DNA of 64,000 nt from positions 32,130,599 through 32,194,598 of the forward strand of contig NC_087063.1 in assembly GCF_963678635.1 (NCBI RefSeq), given 5' to 3'. Below are positions 23,569 through 35,902 of this stretch, one piece after another (positions within the stretch are counted from its first letter, which is position 1; every line of letters starts with the position of its first letter). Both the position numbers and the translations under genes were made by a program. Source of the DNA: Symsagittifera roscoffensis. Taxonomy: Eukaryota; Xenacoelomorpha; Acoela; Convolutidae. The notes below the pieces were generated by a model, which made no database searches, was not told where the DNA came from, and worked only from the letters and a program-made list of their open reading frames with translations.

Positions 23569-26150
23569 TTTCCATTCTGCCTTCACTGCAAGGGAAGCTT
23601 TCAGTACTCATTATTTTAAAACTGAAAACGTGTTAAGGATTTTAGTATTTTTTTACAAAAACCTGGAGTGTGACATCTTAGTATCACTGAATGTTCTTTA
23701 TTACGAGACTCAAGCGGAGTACTGTCCAGTGTTTTCCAGATAACAGAAACGTTAGCAGTCCCATAAAAAAATCTGAAGAACATAAAGCGCTAGCAAACAA
23801 AAACACTCGTTTGTTTGAAAGTAGTAAATAAACGCCAATTCACAACGAAGACTATCGTAGAAAGGTTACAAAATAATAGAAAGGTATCTCTTTTGAACAT
23901 TTGTAGTAGTTTGATTTAGACATTTCATCTAACGAGAGCTGTTCGACTGAATTAATAGTATAGAAGTTAGAAATTAGAACGTTGTCATTTGGAGACGTTC
24001 AGTAATGACTACTCTGCTATCATTTTCAAAAAAAAATTTCGCTTGATAATGACTAAATTGCCGAGATGATAGTTATTTGTACTGACTGCCCAAAAACAAA
24101 TGATACAAAACCTCACTGGAAGGTGATGGAAAAAAAACGGCTTGAAATTGTTTGAGTGGGTGCATGTTATAGGTTTTTTTTAACCTTGCGATAAGCAAAG
24201 GTATTGTAATCTGGTACTACACTTTTTTCTCGTAATAATTTTGTTCACTGGACTCAATTCATCTCCTGGACTCTTCCATTTTTTGACCTGCTCAATTTCT
24301 AGAAAAATCAATTGAAACTACTATAATTTAAGTAGTAATTAAATAAAGCCCGTTTCAGTTTGTAATTACTTTTTCAAAAAAAATGAAAAAAATTTCGGGC
24401 TCGTGGTGTGCGTCCTAGTTTCTGTCGGTTATTTTTATTGTGAAAGACTTGGAAAATATTATGCAAAGTATTATGCTTAAGAGTCGAACATTGGATCCCG
24501 GTTGAATAAAACCAGCAATATGTGTGCTCTTTAAAATAAAAATTTAAGCTTTTCGTGAGAATGTTGCTCTTTAACGTAAAATTTTTAATAAAGCTGAATA
24601 TATAAAAAATGCTCATTCTGGCTGTTGTATGTTTTGGTCTCCCTGTGCTCCAATATATTGAAAAGCTCAAATGCAGTTGGAACAATTACAGAGGACAGCG
24701 GTTAGCTGGACTTCTGGCAATACCGCTGGCATATATTTGAACGGTTTGCGTCTACTAAATGTCACTTTTTGTCCATGTTCCTCCAGCTGTCAGATATTTT
24801 GATGCGATTTAGTCTAAACTCTGATCAAGAAAGCAAAATTTGCCTGCCTGGGAAAGCTGTATCAAGTTAGAACCGAAGAAGCGAAAATTACTGCAAGTTT
24901 ATAGCTAGGAGAATCTAGAGATTTAGGTCAGCTAAAACTATAAACACGACTGATCGTGTCAGGGCGAAGCCCTGATTTTTCCGATTGCCTTTCAGCATTT
25001 ATGGAGCAGTAATAAGCAACATGAAAAAATAAAATAAAATAAAATGAAAAGTTTTTTGTAAAATTTGAAATTTTATCTATGAAAATCATCCCCCCACACG
25101 CCATATAAAATGCAAAACAATAGATTTTAACCGTTGTAACAAATCAATTATGGCAAATAAGCTTCTTTCAACCAATTTGGAAGGATTTCTAAAATGGATT
25201 AAATCTCCGCTTAAGAGTTATATCGCGCGTTAATTGTCCCAAACTGGCCAAAATGGCAATCTTTTAACCCCATAACTTTACGAAAATGATCACAGGTGAA
25301 ATTTTTTTTCAAATTTAAGCGCAGGACAACAATACTTTTCGAATGATAAAAAAAAATTTCGTTAAAGAAAACGAAATTTTTCTGAAGAAAAAAAACCCAC
25401 CCGAGCACAAATATTCTGTTACTTTTGTATCGAAAGCGGAACAAAAACATTCGAGTAACAAAGTGGCCTGCTGAGTTAAACAATACTGCTCGAATCAGGG
25501 CAAAGCCTTGAATGTTCAGACTGCCTTTTAAGGTCTCTGTAGCAGTATTAACATGAAAAATTTAGATAATAAAACATTACCAGGTCAAACTGTGCTCTGG
25601 ATTGGCGCACAATTTTGTTTCTGTACGTTCCTGGATTCTAGAGACAAGTCGTAAACATGTCAAAATTTTACCGGAACGATCAAAGAAAATTAAATAACAA
25701 AAAAGGAACAAAGGGAGCGTCTTGGTTGCGGAATCCGCTTATAATTCACTAAATGCACAGTTTGGCCTCGTAATGAAAAAAATCAAAATAAAATTTAAAA
25801 AAAAATTGAAATGTTTGTGAAAACATCCACCCACTCGCCATATTAAGTACAAAGTGATAGGTTTTGCTCCTATTAACAATTGAAATTGGCATATAAGCTT
25901 CCTTAAACCATTTTTAAACGATTTCTAAGACTGATTAAATCTCGCTCATGCGTGAATAGAGCGAAAAAATCGCGCGTTAATTGTCCAAACTTGGCCAAAT
26001 TGGCAATCTTTAAACCCCAATAACTTTGCAAAAAACAATCACAGGTAAAATATCTTTTCAAATTTAAGCTTAGGGCTACAATGGCTTTCGAATGACTGAA
26101 AAATTTTTTTCAAAAATGGCTAGTTAAAAAGTCGAAAATTGTCCAGTTAT
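23569..26150 (+). repeat. Long segmental repeat, copy 2 (lacking the first ~680 bp)
   Basis: This copy matches 20995-23568 nearly base for base but directly follows copy 1 without the ~680-bp opening section. Small indels in poly-A tracts and scattered substitutions distinguish the copies. Confidence 0.87.
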
Positions 26151-29100
26151 AATTCTTTCTTAGTTCTGGAGCCCTAACCATCAAAACTATTTCGCTTGCT
26201 CAGTTTGCGCTTGAAGCTGCATAGACAGCACATTTTTTCAAAAGTTTTGGAATCAGTGTCGACTCGTTAAACACTTACATCCTACTGGGTGGGGTGGCCG
26301 ATCCTTTGATGGCATAAATATTTTCATGGAGTCAAGTTCCTTCGAATTGATTTGAAATTCAAATATAAATAAATTGTAGCACGAAAATAATCAACACTTT
26401 GACAACATCTTTCAACTGTTGGCACCGACGGAGTTTACCACCTTGTAACACCAGCAGCACATCAATTTTGACGAACATTTTGAAATTGCAGCAAACGCGT
26501 TCAAAACGCAAGCCAACAAGCTATACGAAACAACAAAAAACACAACGAATAAGCTAATTACTGAATCGTCCAAATGGACCGGATGAGCTATCAAGAAAAA
26601 CAACTAAATATACGGAATTTTAATGTAATTTTTAAACATTCAAGTAAGTTAGGCAAAAAGACAACTCTTCCAAATATGCTCAACTGAAGTAATACATAGC
26701 ACAAAACTCAACAAAACAAGTCCGAATGCGGATCAATTTCTTTCATCAAGCAAACAGACGAATCATTCGAAATAACTTTTAAAAAAGAAACACAGCACAA
26801 AATTCAATAATCAAATCAAACTGCGGAACTACTTATTCCATTCTGCCTTCACTGCAAGGGAAGCTTTCAGTACTCATTATTTTAAAACTGAAAACGTGTT
26901 AATGATTTTCAGTATGTTTACGAAAACCTGGAGTGTGACATCTTAGTATCACAGGATGTTCTAAATTACGAGACTCAAGCGGGGTACTGTTCAGTGTTTT
27001 CCAGATAACAGAAACGTGAGCAGTCCCATAAAGAAAAATCTGAAGAACATGAAGCGCTAGCAAAAAAAAACACTCGTTTGTTTGAAAGTAGTAAATAAAC
27101 GCCAATTCACAACAAAGACTATCGTAGAATGGTTACAAAATTACAGAACAGTATCTCTATTGAACACTCGTAGTAGTTTGATTTAGACATGTCATCCAAC
27201 GAGAGCTGTTTGACTGAATTAATAGTATAGAATTTAGAAATTAGAAATAAGAACGTTGTCATTTGGAGACGTTCAGTAATGACTACTCTGCTATCGATTT
27301 CAAAAAATCATTTTTGGCTTGATAATGACTAAATTGCCGAGATAATAGTTATTTGTTCTGACTGCCCATTTGATAAAAAACCTCACTGATGGAAAAAAAA
27401 GCTTGAAATTGTATGAGTGGGTGCATGTTATAGGTTTTTCTTACCCTTTCGATAAGCAAAGGTATTGTAATCTGGTACTAGATTTTTTTCCGTAATAATT
27501 TTTTGTTCACTGGACTCAATTCATCTCCTGGACTCTTCCATTTTCTGACATGCTCAATTTCTAGAAAATCAATTGGAACTACTATAATTTAAGTAGTAAT
27601 TAAATAAAGCCCGTTTCAGTTTGTAATTACTTTTTCAAAAAAAAAATTAAAAAAATTTTGGGTTCGTGGTGTTCGTCCTAATTTCTGTCGGTAATTTTTA
27701 TTGTGAAAGACCTAGGAAAGAACTATATTTAACATTCTTGGAAGTCGAACATTGAATCCCGATTGCATAAAGCCAGCAATATGTGTGGTCTTAAAAATAA
27801 AAAAATAAAAATGTAAGCTTTTCGTGAGAATGTTGCTCTTTGAAGTAAAATTTTTAATAAAGCTGGATCTATAAAAAATGCTCATTCTGTCTGTTGTATT
27901 TGTTGGTCTCCCTGTGCTCCAATATATTGAAAAGCTCAAATGCAGTTGGAACAATTACAGAGGACAGCGGTTGGCTGGACTTCTAGCAATACCGTTGGCA
28001 TATATTTGAACGGGTTGCGTCTACTAAATGTCACTTTTTGTCCATGTTCCTCCAGTTCACAGATATTTTGATGCGATTTAAGCTAAACTCGGATCAGGAA
28101 AGCAAAATTTGCCTGCCTGGGAAAGCTGTTTCAAGTAAGAACCGAAGAAGCAAAAATTACTGCAAGTTTATAGCTAGGAGAATCTAGAGATTTAGGTCAG
28201 CTAAAACTTTAAACAAGACTGATCGTGTCAGGGGGCGAAGCCCTGAATGTTCCTAATGTCTTTCAACGTTTATGGAGCAGTAATAACATAAGCAACATGA
28301 AAAAATTTAAAAAAATAAAATAAGATGAAAGGTTTTTTTTTTGTAAAATTTGAACTTTTTTCTTTGAAAATCATCACCCCACACGCCATATAAAGTGCAA
28401 AACAATAGATTTTGCCCGTTGTAACAAATTAATTATGGCAAATAAGCTTCTTTCAACCAATTTGGAAGGATTTCTAAGATGGATTAAATCTCCGCTTAAG
28501 AGTTCTATCGCGCGTTAATTGTCCCAAACTGGCCAAAATGGCAATCTTTTAACCCCATAACTTTACGAAAATGATCACAGGTGAAATTTTTTTTCAAAGT
28601 TAAGCTCAGGACAACAATACTTTTCGAATGATATAAAAAAAATTTCGTTAAAAAGTCGAAATTTGTCTGAAGAAAAAACCCACCCGAGCACAAATATTCT
28701 GTTACTTTTGTATAGAAAGTCGGATCAAAAATATTTGAGTAACAAAGTGGCCTGCAGAGTTAAGCAATACTGCTCAAATCAGGGCAAAGCCTTGAATGAT
28801 CAGACTGCCTTTTAAGGTCTCTGTAGCAGTATTAACATGAAAAATTTAGATAATAAAACATTACCAGGCCAAACTGTGCACTGGATTGGCGCACAATTTT
28901 GTTTTGTACGTTCCTGGATTCTAGAGACAAGTCTCTAAACCTGTCAAAATTTTGCCGGAACGATCAAAAAAAATGAAAGAACAAAAGAAGAACAAAGAGA
29001 GCGTCCTGGTTGCGGAATCCGCTTATAATTCACTAAATGCACAGTTTGGCCTCGTAATGAAAAAAATCAAAATAAAATTTGAAAAAAAAATTGAATTTTT

Positions 29101-29460
29101 TTGTGAAAACATCGCCCCACTCGCGATATTAAGTACAAAGTGATAGGTTTGCTCCTATTAACAAATGAAACATGGCGTATAAGCTTCCTTGAACCATTTT
29201 GAAACGATTTCTAAGACGGATTAAATCTCGCTCACGCGTGATTAGAGCGAAAAAATCGCGCGTTGATTGTCCAAACTTGGCCAAAATGGCAATCTTTAAT
29301 CCCCGAAAACTTTACAAAAAACAATCACAGGTAAAATGTTTTTCAAATTTAAGCTCAGGACTACAATGGCTTCCGAGTGACGTAAAAAGATTTGTCAAAA
29401 ATGGCTAGTTAAAAAGTCGAAAATTGTCCGAAGAAAAAAAACCCACTCAGAGCACAAATA
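26151..29460 (+). repeat. Long segmental repeat, copy 3 (full unit)
   Basis: This copy has both the opening section (26158-26835, matching 20320-20995) and the main section. It is visibly more diverged than copies 1 and 2 from each other. After its end at about 29430 it runs into a short extra piece matching the internal repeat (AAACCCACTCAGAGCACAAA). Confidence 0.85.
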
Positions 29461-29643
29461 TACTTTTTACTTTGAGGCTGCACTTTCTTGATTTTTTTGT
29501 TTAACTTTTGTGTTCGCTGATTTTGCCTGGTCGCACTTCATCACAAATAAAAGTTTTTCGGCAATTAAAAACGCTTTCAATTGTAAATTTTTTTTTCGCC
29601 AATTCAAATAGTGAATTTTCTTGTCGTTAATGTATAATCTACC

Positions 29644-30626
29644 CCGCACTGACAAAAATGGTTTCGGATTGATTTAAAATGATTTTAAATTGATTTTAAA
29701 TTGATCCAAATTGATTAACAATGTACATTTACGAATTTAAATGGATTTAAAATTGATTTAAATCAATCTTTTTTGAAACGTTTAGATCGATTTAAGTGTC
29801 TAAAAAATCGGTTTAAATTGATTTGGATGGATTTTCGGACTCACTAAAATCAATATTTAACACGGCAAAAAAAACATACTCTTCAGAATAAAAAGAAATG
29901 AAATGTATATATTTTTTCGATTTTTGAAGAAAAAAAAACACAAGAATCAGATGTTGAAATCAATGAAATGATCCACATAAATCAGATTTTAAGCTCGAAA
30001 ATATGCAATACAAAGTTATTGTAATTCAAATAATGGGCAAAAACCTATGTAACAAACAAGAAAAGAATTTAAAAAAATTAAATTTTGATCCCAATAAAAT
30101 GCAATTAAATCATAGAAAACCATAAAAATAAATCAAATTTTGATCAAAAACTTATGAAACGAATCAAGAAAAGGGTCAATATAGATCAATTTTTGAACTC
30201 AAAAGATGCAAAGAAATCATAGAGTTTTATCGATATTTTGCTCTTTTCGTTTGGTCTTTTTTTTTACTATAATATGGATGTAAATCGAAAAATGATAGGC
30301 AATGAATAAATGCAATTAAAATTTGAAACTGATGAAACTCGATTGGAAAAAATCGATTTAATTTGATTTAAATCCGTTTTAAATCCCCTAAAAACAAAAA
30401 CACTTTAGGACTGGAAAAATGGATTTAAATCGATTTAAAATCGATTTGGATCAGTTTTTTCAAGCTTGGATTTACGATCAAATTAAATCAATTTAAAATC
30501 GATCTAAATCAATCTTTATCTTTTTTATTTAATCATTGTACTTTTTTCATACTAAAATCGATCTAAATTTTTTCACAATATTTTTTTCAGACTTAATTTG
30601 AGCCTTATCCATTTTCCTGAGTGCGG
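29644..30626. mobile_element. Non-autonomous DNA transposon-like element with GATTTAAAT-rich ends
   Basis: The ends CCGCACTGACAAAAATGG (29644-29661) and the reverse complement of 30609-30626 match in 15 of 18 positions. Next to each end are ~200-300 bp packed with variants of TGATTTAAAT and AATCGATTTAAA, giving extensive self-complementarity. The middle is AT-rich without an ORF. Terminal inverted repeats plus dense subterminal repeats suggest a non-autonomous transposon; the superfamily and target-site duplication are not clear. Confidence 0.65.
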
Positions 30627-31430
30627 CACAACTACTGAAATTTCGATGAAATCAAACAAGACCATGATTTTTATGCCTTCCCATTAATCGTGAAAAACAA
30701 AAATTCAAATCTGACCTTTGATCTGAGAAACTACAGTATGAGAACTGAGTTTTAGAAACATCAACATTTTCGGTTCACAATTAGATTTGAAAAGAAAACA
30801 ATTTCAAAATGCCTCAAAGTTATTTTTCAGTTCTTTACATTAACAAATCTTCCAGTAAAAATTGGAGGAAAAAAATTAATTTCAGATCATTTTTGAACAA
30901 TTTACTCAGTTTAGGAACGTTTTTAGAAAAACAAGTAGAAATAGACTTATTTCACAGATAAATTATTATCATAGTTCTTAATTTTATTTAAGAATGGAAA
31001 GTCCTATCTAATAGATGAACAACAAAAAATTCAAAAATTACAACTGGATTACGCACTTGTTTGAAATAAATTAACATAAAAAACTGACTCAAAGAACAGT
31101 TGATCCGTACTCATTTAAGTTTTTGGAGCTCCACTAGAAAAATTGATTGTCTGACTTAAAAAAAAGCACAGCTTTTTAGTCGAGTGGATTTGTAATTTGA
31201 AATATAAGTTAGTCTAGTAACATAAACTTCATTATTCCAAATTTCGTACAAAACATCTCTACAAAGCAGTTGATAGCAAGTAGTGAGGCAATTCGCGAGC
31301 AATTTCTAAAACTGAATTTCTAAAACTGTACGTCTTTTTATTATTTTAAAATTTTTTTCAAGTATTTATTTTTTCAAATTATTTATTATTTCTAAATTTT
31401 TTTCAAGTAACTCAGATTTGAATAATATTC
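30627..31430. other. Intergenic, nothing recognised
   Basis: AT-rich with no supported coding or repeat structure. Confidence 0.4.
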
Positions 31431-31800
31431 ACAAAGTAAGAAACTATCAATTCTATGGTAGGATGCTGTCAAAAAAGTCAGGAGGTTTGAATCTAGTCTA
31501 TTCCAAAGTTTTCAAAAAAGTTAGATTTAAAAAATTTCACGAACCTTGGAATTCTCAATCCTTTGGTAAAATGATTTCAGGGTAACCTCAGGAATGAAAG
31601 GAAAATCTTTCGGTTGTGCCTTCGCAAACTGTTTAAATTTTTAAAACTGTACGCTTTTTGTAAGTTTTCCCCTAAAAAAGATTTAATAAAGTTCGCAAAA
31701 TTTGAAGTTCCCAACCAACTTGTCTGGATACTCCCAGAAACTGCTGGTCTTGCCTCCAAATGTGAATGCTCAAAGCATTTCAGGTTTCGAGAGATTTTCA
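31430..31800 (+). repeat. Relic monomers of the 4-8 kb satellite family
   Basis: GAAGTTCCCAACCAACTTGT, GGTCTTGCCTCCAAATGTGA and TTTCGAGAGATTTT appear in the same order as in the satellite monomer, and a weaker monomer starts near 31440. These are isolated old copies 24 kb from the main array. Confidence 0.65.
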
Positions 31801-31844
31801 AATCAAAATGCGGAACGTGTTCAAATGAAAATGCGGAACATGTT

Positions 31845-31990
31845 CTTCCATTTTGCCTTCACTGCAAGGGAAGCTTTCAGTACTCATTAATTTAAAACTG
31901 AAAAACTTGTTAACGATTTTCAATGTGCCGACAAAAATCTTGAATGTAACATCTTAGTATCACTGCATGTTGTAAAGTACGAGGCCCAGA
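31845..31990 (+). repeat. Fragment of the 20-29 kb segmental repeat
   Basis: CCATTTTGCCTTCACTGCAA and TAACATCTTAGTATCACTGC follow the order of the start of the main section at 20995, 23572 and 26836, with many substitutions. Confidence 0.7.
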
Positions 31991-33660
31991 GGTTTAAACT
32001 GGCATTTTTTAAACTTTTGAAAATATTGACTGGGAATGAAGCATTGGTGCGTGGCCCTCGAATTGTTCACTTTTATCAATAAAGGTCTGCTAGCTTTTGA
32101 ATTTTTTCCGCGCAAGGTTTTCGTTTTGCTTCTGGACCCGGAATGAAAAATTGTTGTGGATAATTTTCAGGTCTGATTCGGTTTTTTTGTTGAAATTAGA
32201 TTAAATGGGCAAAGCCATTTTTAAGTATTTTTTAATAGACATCCATCAAGTTTTTTGGCCGTCTTTGTAAATAGCGTGTCACGATAAGATGACAAAGCTT
32301 CAAAATCATTTTTTGTAGCGGTTTTTGAACATCAGACGATATTGCGCTTTCTATTGCTGCGGCATCTTCTTTTTTATGGGTTTTGCAATGGTTTCAATTA
32401 CACTCTTTCATGTTTTTCTAACATTAATGAAGTTTGTGCTTAAAAACTGGTGACTCAAGGCAGTTATCGTAAATCAACAGACAGTTCCTACATTTATCGA
32501 GCCAGTTCAAACCATCATCTTTTGATAAGTTCTCGCATGTTCCATGGAACCACTTGGAAAATGTTTACGCAGAATACGGCTAGTTGTCAGCATTCAAATG
32601 ATTTTGAAAATTATCGCTTTTCAGCAAATTTGATGAACGCATTGACATACTAGCAGCTTTTAATTTTGAACTAGGAGAGAAGAGAAGCAAAAAATAGTGG
32701 GTTGAAGACCATCGAGTGTCTACTATTCACTGAGAGTAAACCCGAGATCTCGACTGGTTGACTAATATCACACATGTAACAACTTTCTAAAACTTTACGT
32801 ATAAAAAAACCAGTTGGATTTTATAGGATTGTGAACGAAGAAAAAGAACCGACGAAGAAGATACTGTTGAATTATTGATATAAAATTTGCGTTCAATTTA
32901 AACTGTTTCACTTTAAAGTGTTTTCACTTGAGAGCACAAGACGTGCCCAGGTTCAGATAACCTTGAATTTTTGTCGGGATTGTGAAGATTTATGGAGATC
33001 AATCGGCACTTTTCATCATAACCGCTTCATCGTAGTGAAGAGACTTCTAGCCCTAGCCCAGTGCGAATCTTTGCTTATCGGGGTAATTTTGTTGCGGATT
33101 CGCAAATGGAAAAACTATTTCAAACAAATCTCAAAGGTTTTACAATTTATTCACAAACAGAAACATCAAATCTCCTCAATCTAAAACATTAAGAAACCAT
33201 GTCTCAAATTTATCTTCAAAATTTATATGTTTTTGGAAGTTTTCTTCACAATAATAATAGGTTTCCTGAAAAAAAAACTTCGAATAATTTGGTTGCAAGA
33301 ATCATCGGTGAAAACGATAAGTTCATAAGAAAAAAAAACAAAAAGAAACTTAACGTTAAAATGAATTGTTTAGGAGTGCTAAGAACTTAAGGATCTTTTT
33401 CTGTGTTCATTTGATTATTTGTTTTTTTTTATTTTAACTTTTTTGGGCAGCAGATGTTTTGCAGATTGATGTTTGAGAATTAATAAAAAAAGACTGTTTC
33501 TTAAGGCACATGATTCAGTAATTCAAAATTTCTCTTTTGATAGCTGTTTTGCTTGTTAATATGGCTGAGTGCGTCATAATAGGATGTAGACTAAAAAATG
33601 CAAACCTGTTCATAATGATGTGTTTCTTAACCTTATCAGTTTCTTCTTATTACGACAGCG
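31991..33660. other. Intergenic, no gene recognised
   Basis: Several short open frames exist (for example 32918-33184) but none shows a family resemblance, a supported splice context or a polyadenylation signal that would justify a gene call. Confidence 0.35.
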
Positions 33661-33666
33661 TTTAAA

Positions 33667-34232
33667 TGATGCAAAACAAAAATTTGTAAAAAGTTGACTT
33701 CCTCGATCAACCGCGAGAGATAAAATGTCATCAAAAAATTTGAAATTTCGTTCCAAATTTAAAAAAATTAATTTATTAGTAACAAACGACTACAGTTGTT
33801 TTCAAAAAATAGATTGAAAAAACATTTAAAAAAACTCAGGAAAATTGGCTTTTTATTTTTTGAAAAGACTTGCACTAAATTTTTCAGGTATACTTTTTGA
33901 CTAGGTGAAGCTTTCGAAATTTGTTTTTCTTCAGTAAAAATAAAATGTTCAAACCCTAATTTGCCAGTTTTCTTATTTAACGAACATTACTCGATTGCAT
34001 TACCCGATAGAAAAAGTTGAGCATGTTTTTCTGGACACAGGGATAACTTTTAAAAAAAGTTTAATGTCGTTGAAATAACGACTGAAAAAGCTTTCATGTG
34101 ATATATCAGACGACCCATTCTGATGATAGTTTGTGGTACCTGATTTTGCGAGGAAAACAAAATAAAAGAAATAAAAGAGCAAAACGAAACAGCTGAATAC
34201 AAAGTTCCTCCCTACTTTCAAGGCCATAAAAA
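33667..34232 (+). repeat. ~570-bp direct repeat, left copy
   Basis: It matches 35307-35902 along its whole length, from GATGCAAAACAAA to TACTTTCAAGGCCATA, with a few indels. The spacing between copies is about 1640 bp. Confidence 0.85.
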
Positions 34233-34339
34233 AAACGTGTGGCAGGGCGGATCTAATAACCTCTTCAAAGGAGATTGAGAAAAAGTTTGACAAAAACAAT
34301 GAATTACTTAAAATAATTTTATAAATGAATTTTTAAATG

Positions 34340-34582
34340 AGTATTTGATCTTTGGCGACAAATTTGTCAATGACATCTTGTACTTTTATTTCCCGATCTT
34401 TGTGGATGAAAATCATTGGCTATTTTAAAAATCGATCTTTCTTCATCATGGAGCGGATATCATTTTTCAGTATTTTAGTAGCTTCATGCTCAAAAAAGCA
34501 CTCAGCAGTGCATACCGTCACTGGTAGGGTAGCATCAATCTGGACCAAAGCAAAAACTGCTTTCATTCTAACTTTGTGACAC
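34340..34582 (-). pseudogene. hAT-type transposase C-terminal (dimerisation) domain relic
   Basis: A minus-strand frame reads ATLPVTVCTAECFFEHEATK, then NDIRSMMKKDRF, and after one TAG stop FIHKDREIKVQDVIDKF. This follows the hAT dimerisation domain, where a LPVTxCTAERSFSxLxxIK block, a LRSTMxxDRL block and an IHRD...VIDxF block are typical. The family's Arg-Ser-Phe-Ser is altered and there is a stop, so it is non-functional. No catalytic D/E part was recognised upstream on the minus strand. The relic lies between two ~570-bp direct repeats. Confidence 0.55.
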
Positions 34583-35306
34583 ACTGCAAGAGCAGCTTCG
34601 AACTTTTTTTGGCATAATGAAGCACAGACGAAGCGTCACATCATTTTCCAAACTTTCAACTTCAATCTCAGCCATCTATTTGAACATCAACAGCATCATT
34701 TGCACATTTGAAAAATTGCAGCGTCGGAATGGTCTTTTTCGTAGCGACCACTTCCTTCACTTCACGATCACGTCATTGTTTGGGTGCATAGAATGAGGGC
34801 GAGGAAATTTTAGATCCAATGCAAAATTTTGGAAGTTGAGTGTCTTGACAACAGAAAAATTTAAATCCTTGGTACCAGCCCGCTTTGACATCTGGAAGCT
34901 TAGAGTTGAAGTCATGAGTCCACACCGGCGTGCAGTGTGAAGTTCAGCGGAAAAATTTTGAAATGAGCATGGTAGTTTTGAACGGGGTATACAAACATTG
35001 TGAATGCGGCAGATTGACAAATAATCGCCTCGAGTCATAACTCGATTAAAAAATTATCTATACGAGGCCTCAGAATAAAACGCTTTCTTACATCCTAAAT
35101 TTTCTTCACACTTCATAATTTTCTGAGGTGTCAAAAGGCATCTTTTGAAACAATTTGGTTTAAAAATTGCTAGGTTCAAATTTCTAAAAGGCGAGAAGGA
35201 AAAGAGCCCTAACTCCGCATCCCTACATCTACCCTTGATTTGTGGCATGGAAGGTTTTGTGTTGATTTCTTTCCGAAATTTTTCAAGTTCCAAGTGCTTT
35301 CATTGA
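34583..35306. other. Between direct repeats, unassigned
   Basis: Two minus-strand open frames (35038-34757 and 35293-35054) may be older hAT sequence, but no motif could be matched. Confidence 0.25.
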
Positions 35307-35902
35307 TGCAAAACAAATGTTTGTAAAAATTTGACTTCCCCGATCAACCCCAAATTAAAATGTCATCAAAAATGTTGAAATTTTGCTCCAAATTTTAAAA
35401 TAATTAATTTATTAATAATAAACCACTACAGTTGTCTTCAAAAATAGAATGAAAAAACATTTAAAAATTTTTAAAAAAATCAGGAAAATTGGTTTTTTAT
35501 TTTTTGAAAAGACTTGCACTAAATTTTTCAAATTTTTTCAGGTATGTTTTTTGACCGGAATAAGCTTTCAAATTTCGTTTTTCTTCAGTAAAAACAAAAT
35601 ATCTAAACCCTAATTTGCCAGTTTTCACTTATAACGAACGTTACTCGATCGCATTACCCCATAGACATTTGCCTAGAGTTCAAAAATATTGAGCATATTT
35701 TTCTGGACACTGGGATAACTTTAAAAATTTTTTAATGTCGTTCGAATAACGACTGAAAAAGCTTTCATATTATATATCAGGCGACCCATTCTGATGATGG
35801 TTTGGAGTACCTGATTTTGCGAGGAAAACAAAATGAAAGTATAAAAAAGGAAAACAAAACAGCTGAATACAAAGTTCCTCCCTACTTTCAAGGCCATAGA
35901 AA
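35307..35902 (+). repeat. ~590-bp direct repeat, right copy
   Basis: This is the partner of 33667-34232. It keeps several bases lost from the left copy (for example ATTTAAAAATTTTTAAAAAA and GACATTTGCCTAGAGTTC). Confidence 0.85.

Noticed and set aside
33667-35902. LTRs of a retrotransposon
   Set aside because: The direct repeats lack TG...CA ends, primer-binding site and polypurine tract, and the DNA between them resembles a hAT transposase instead.
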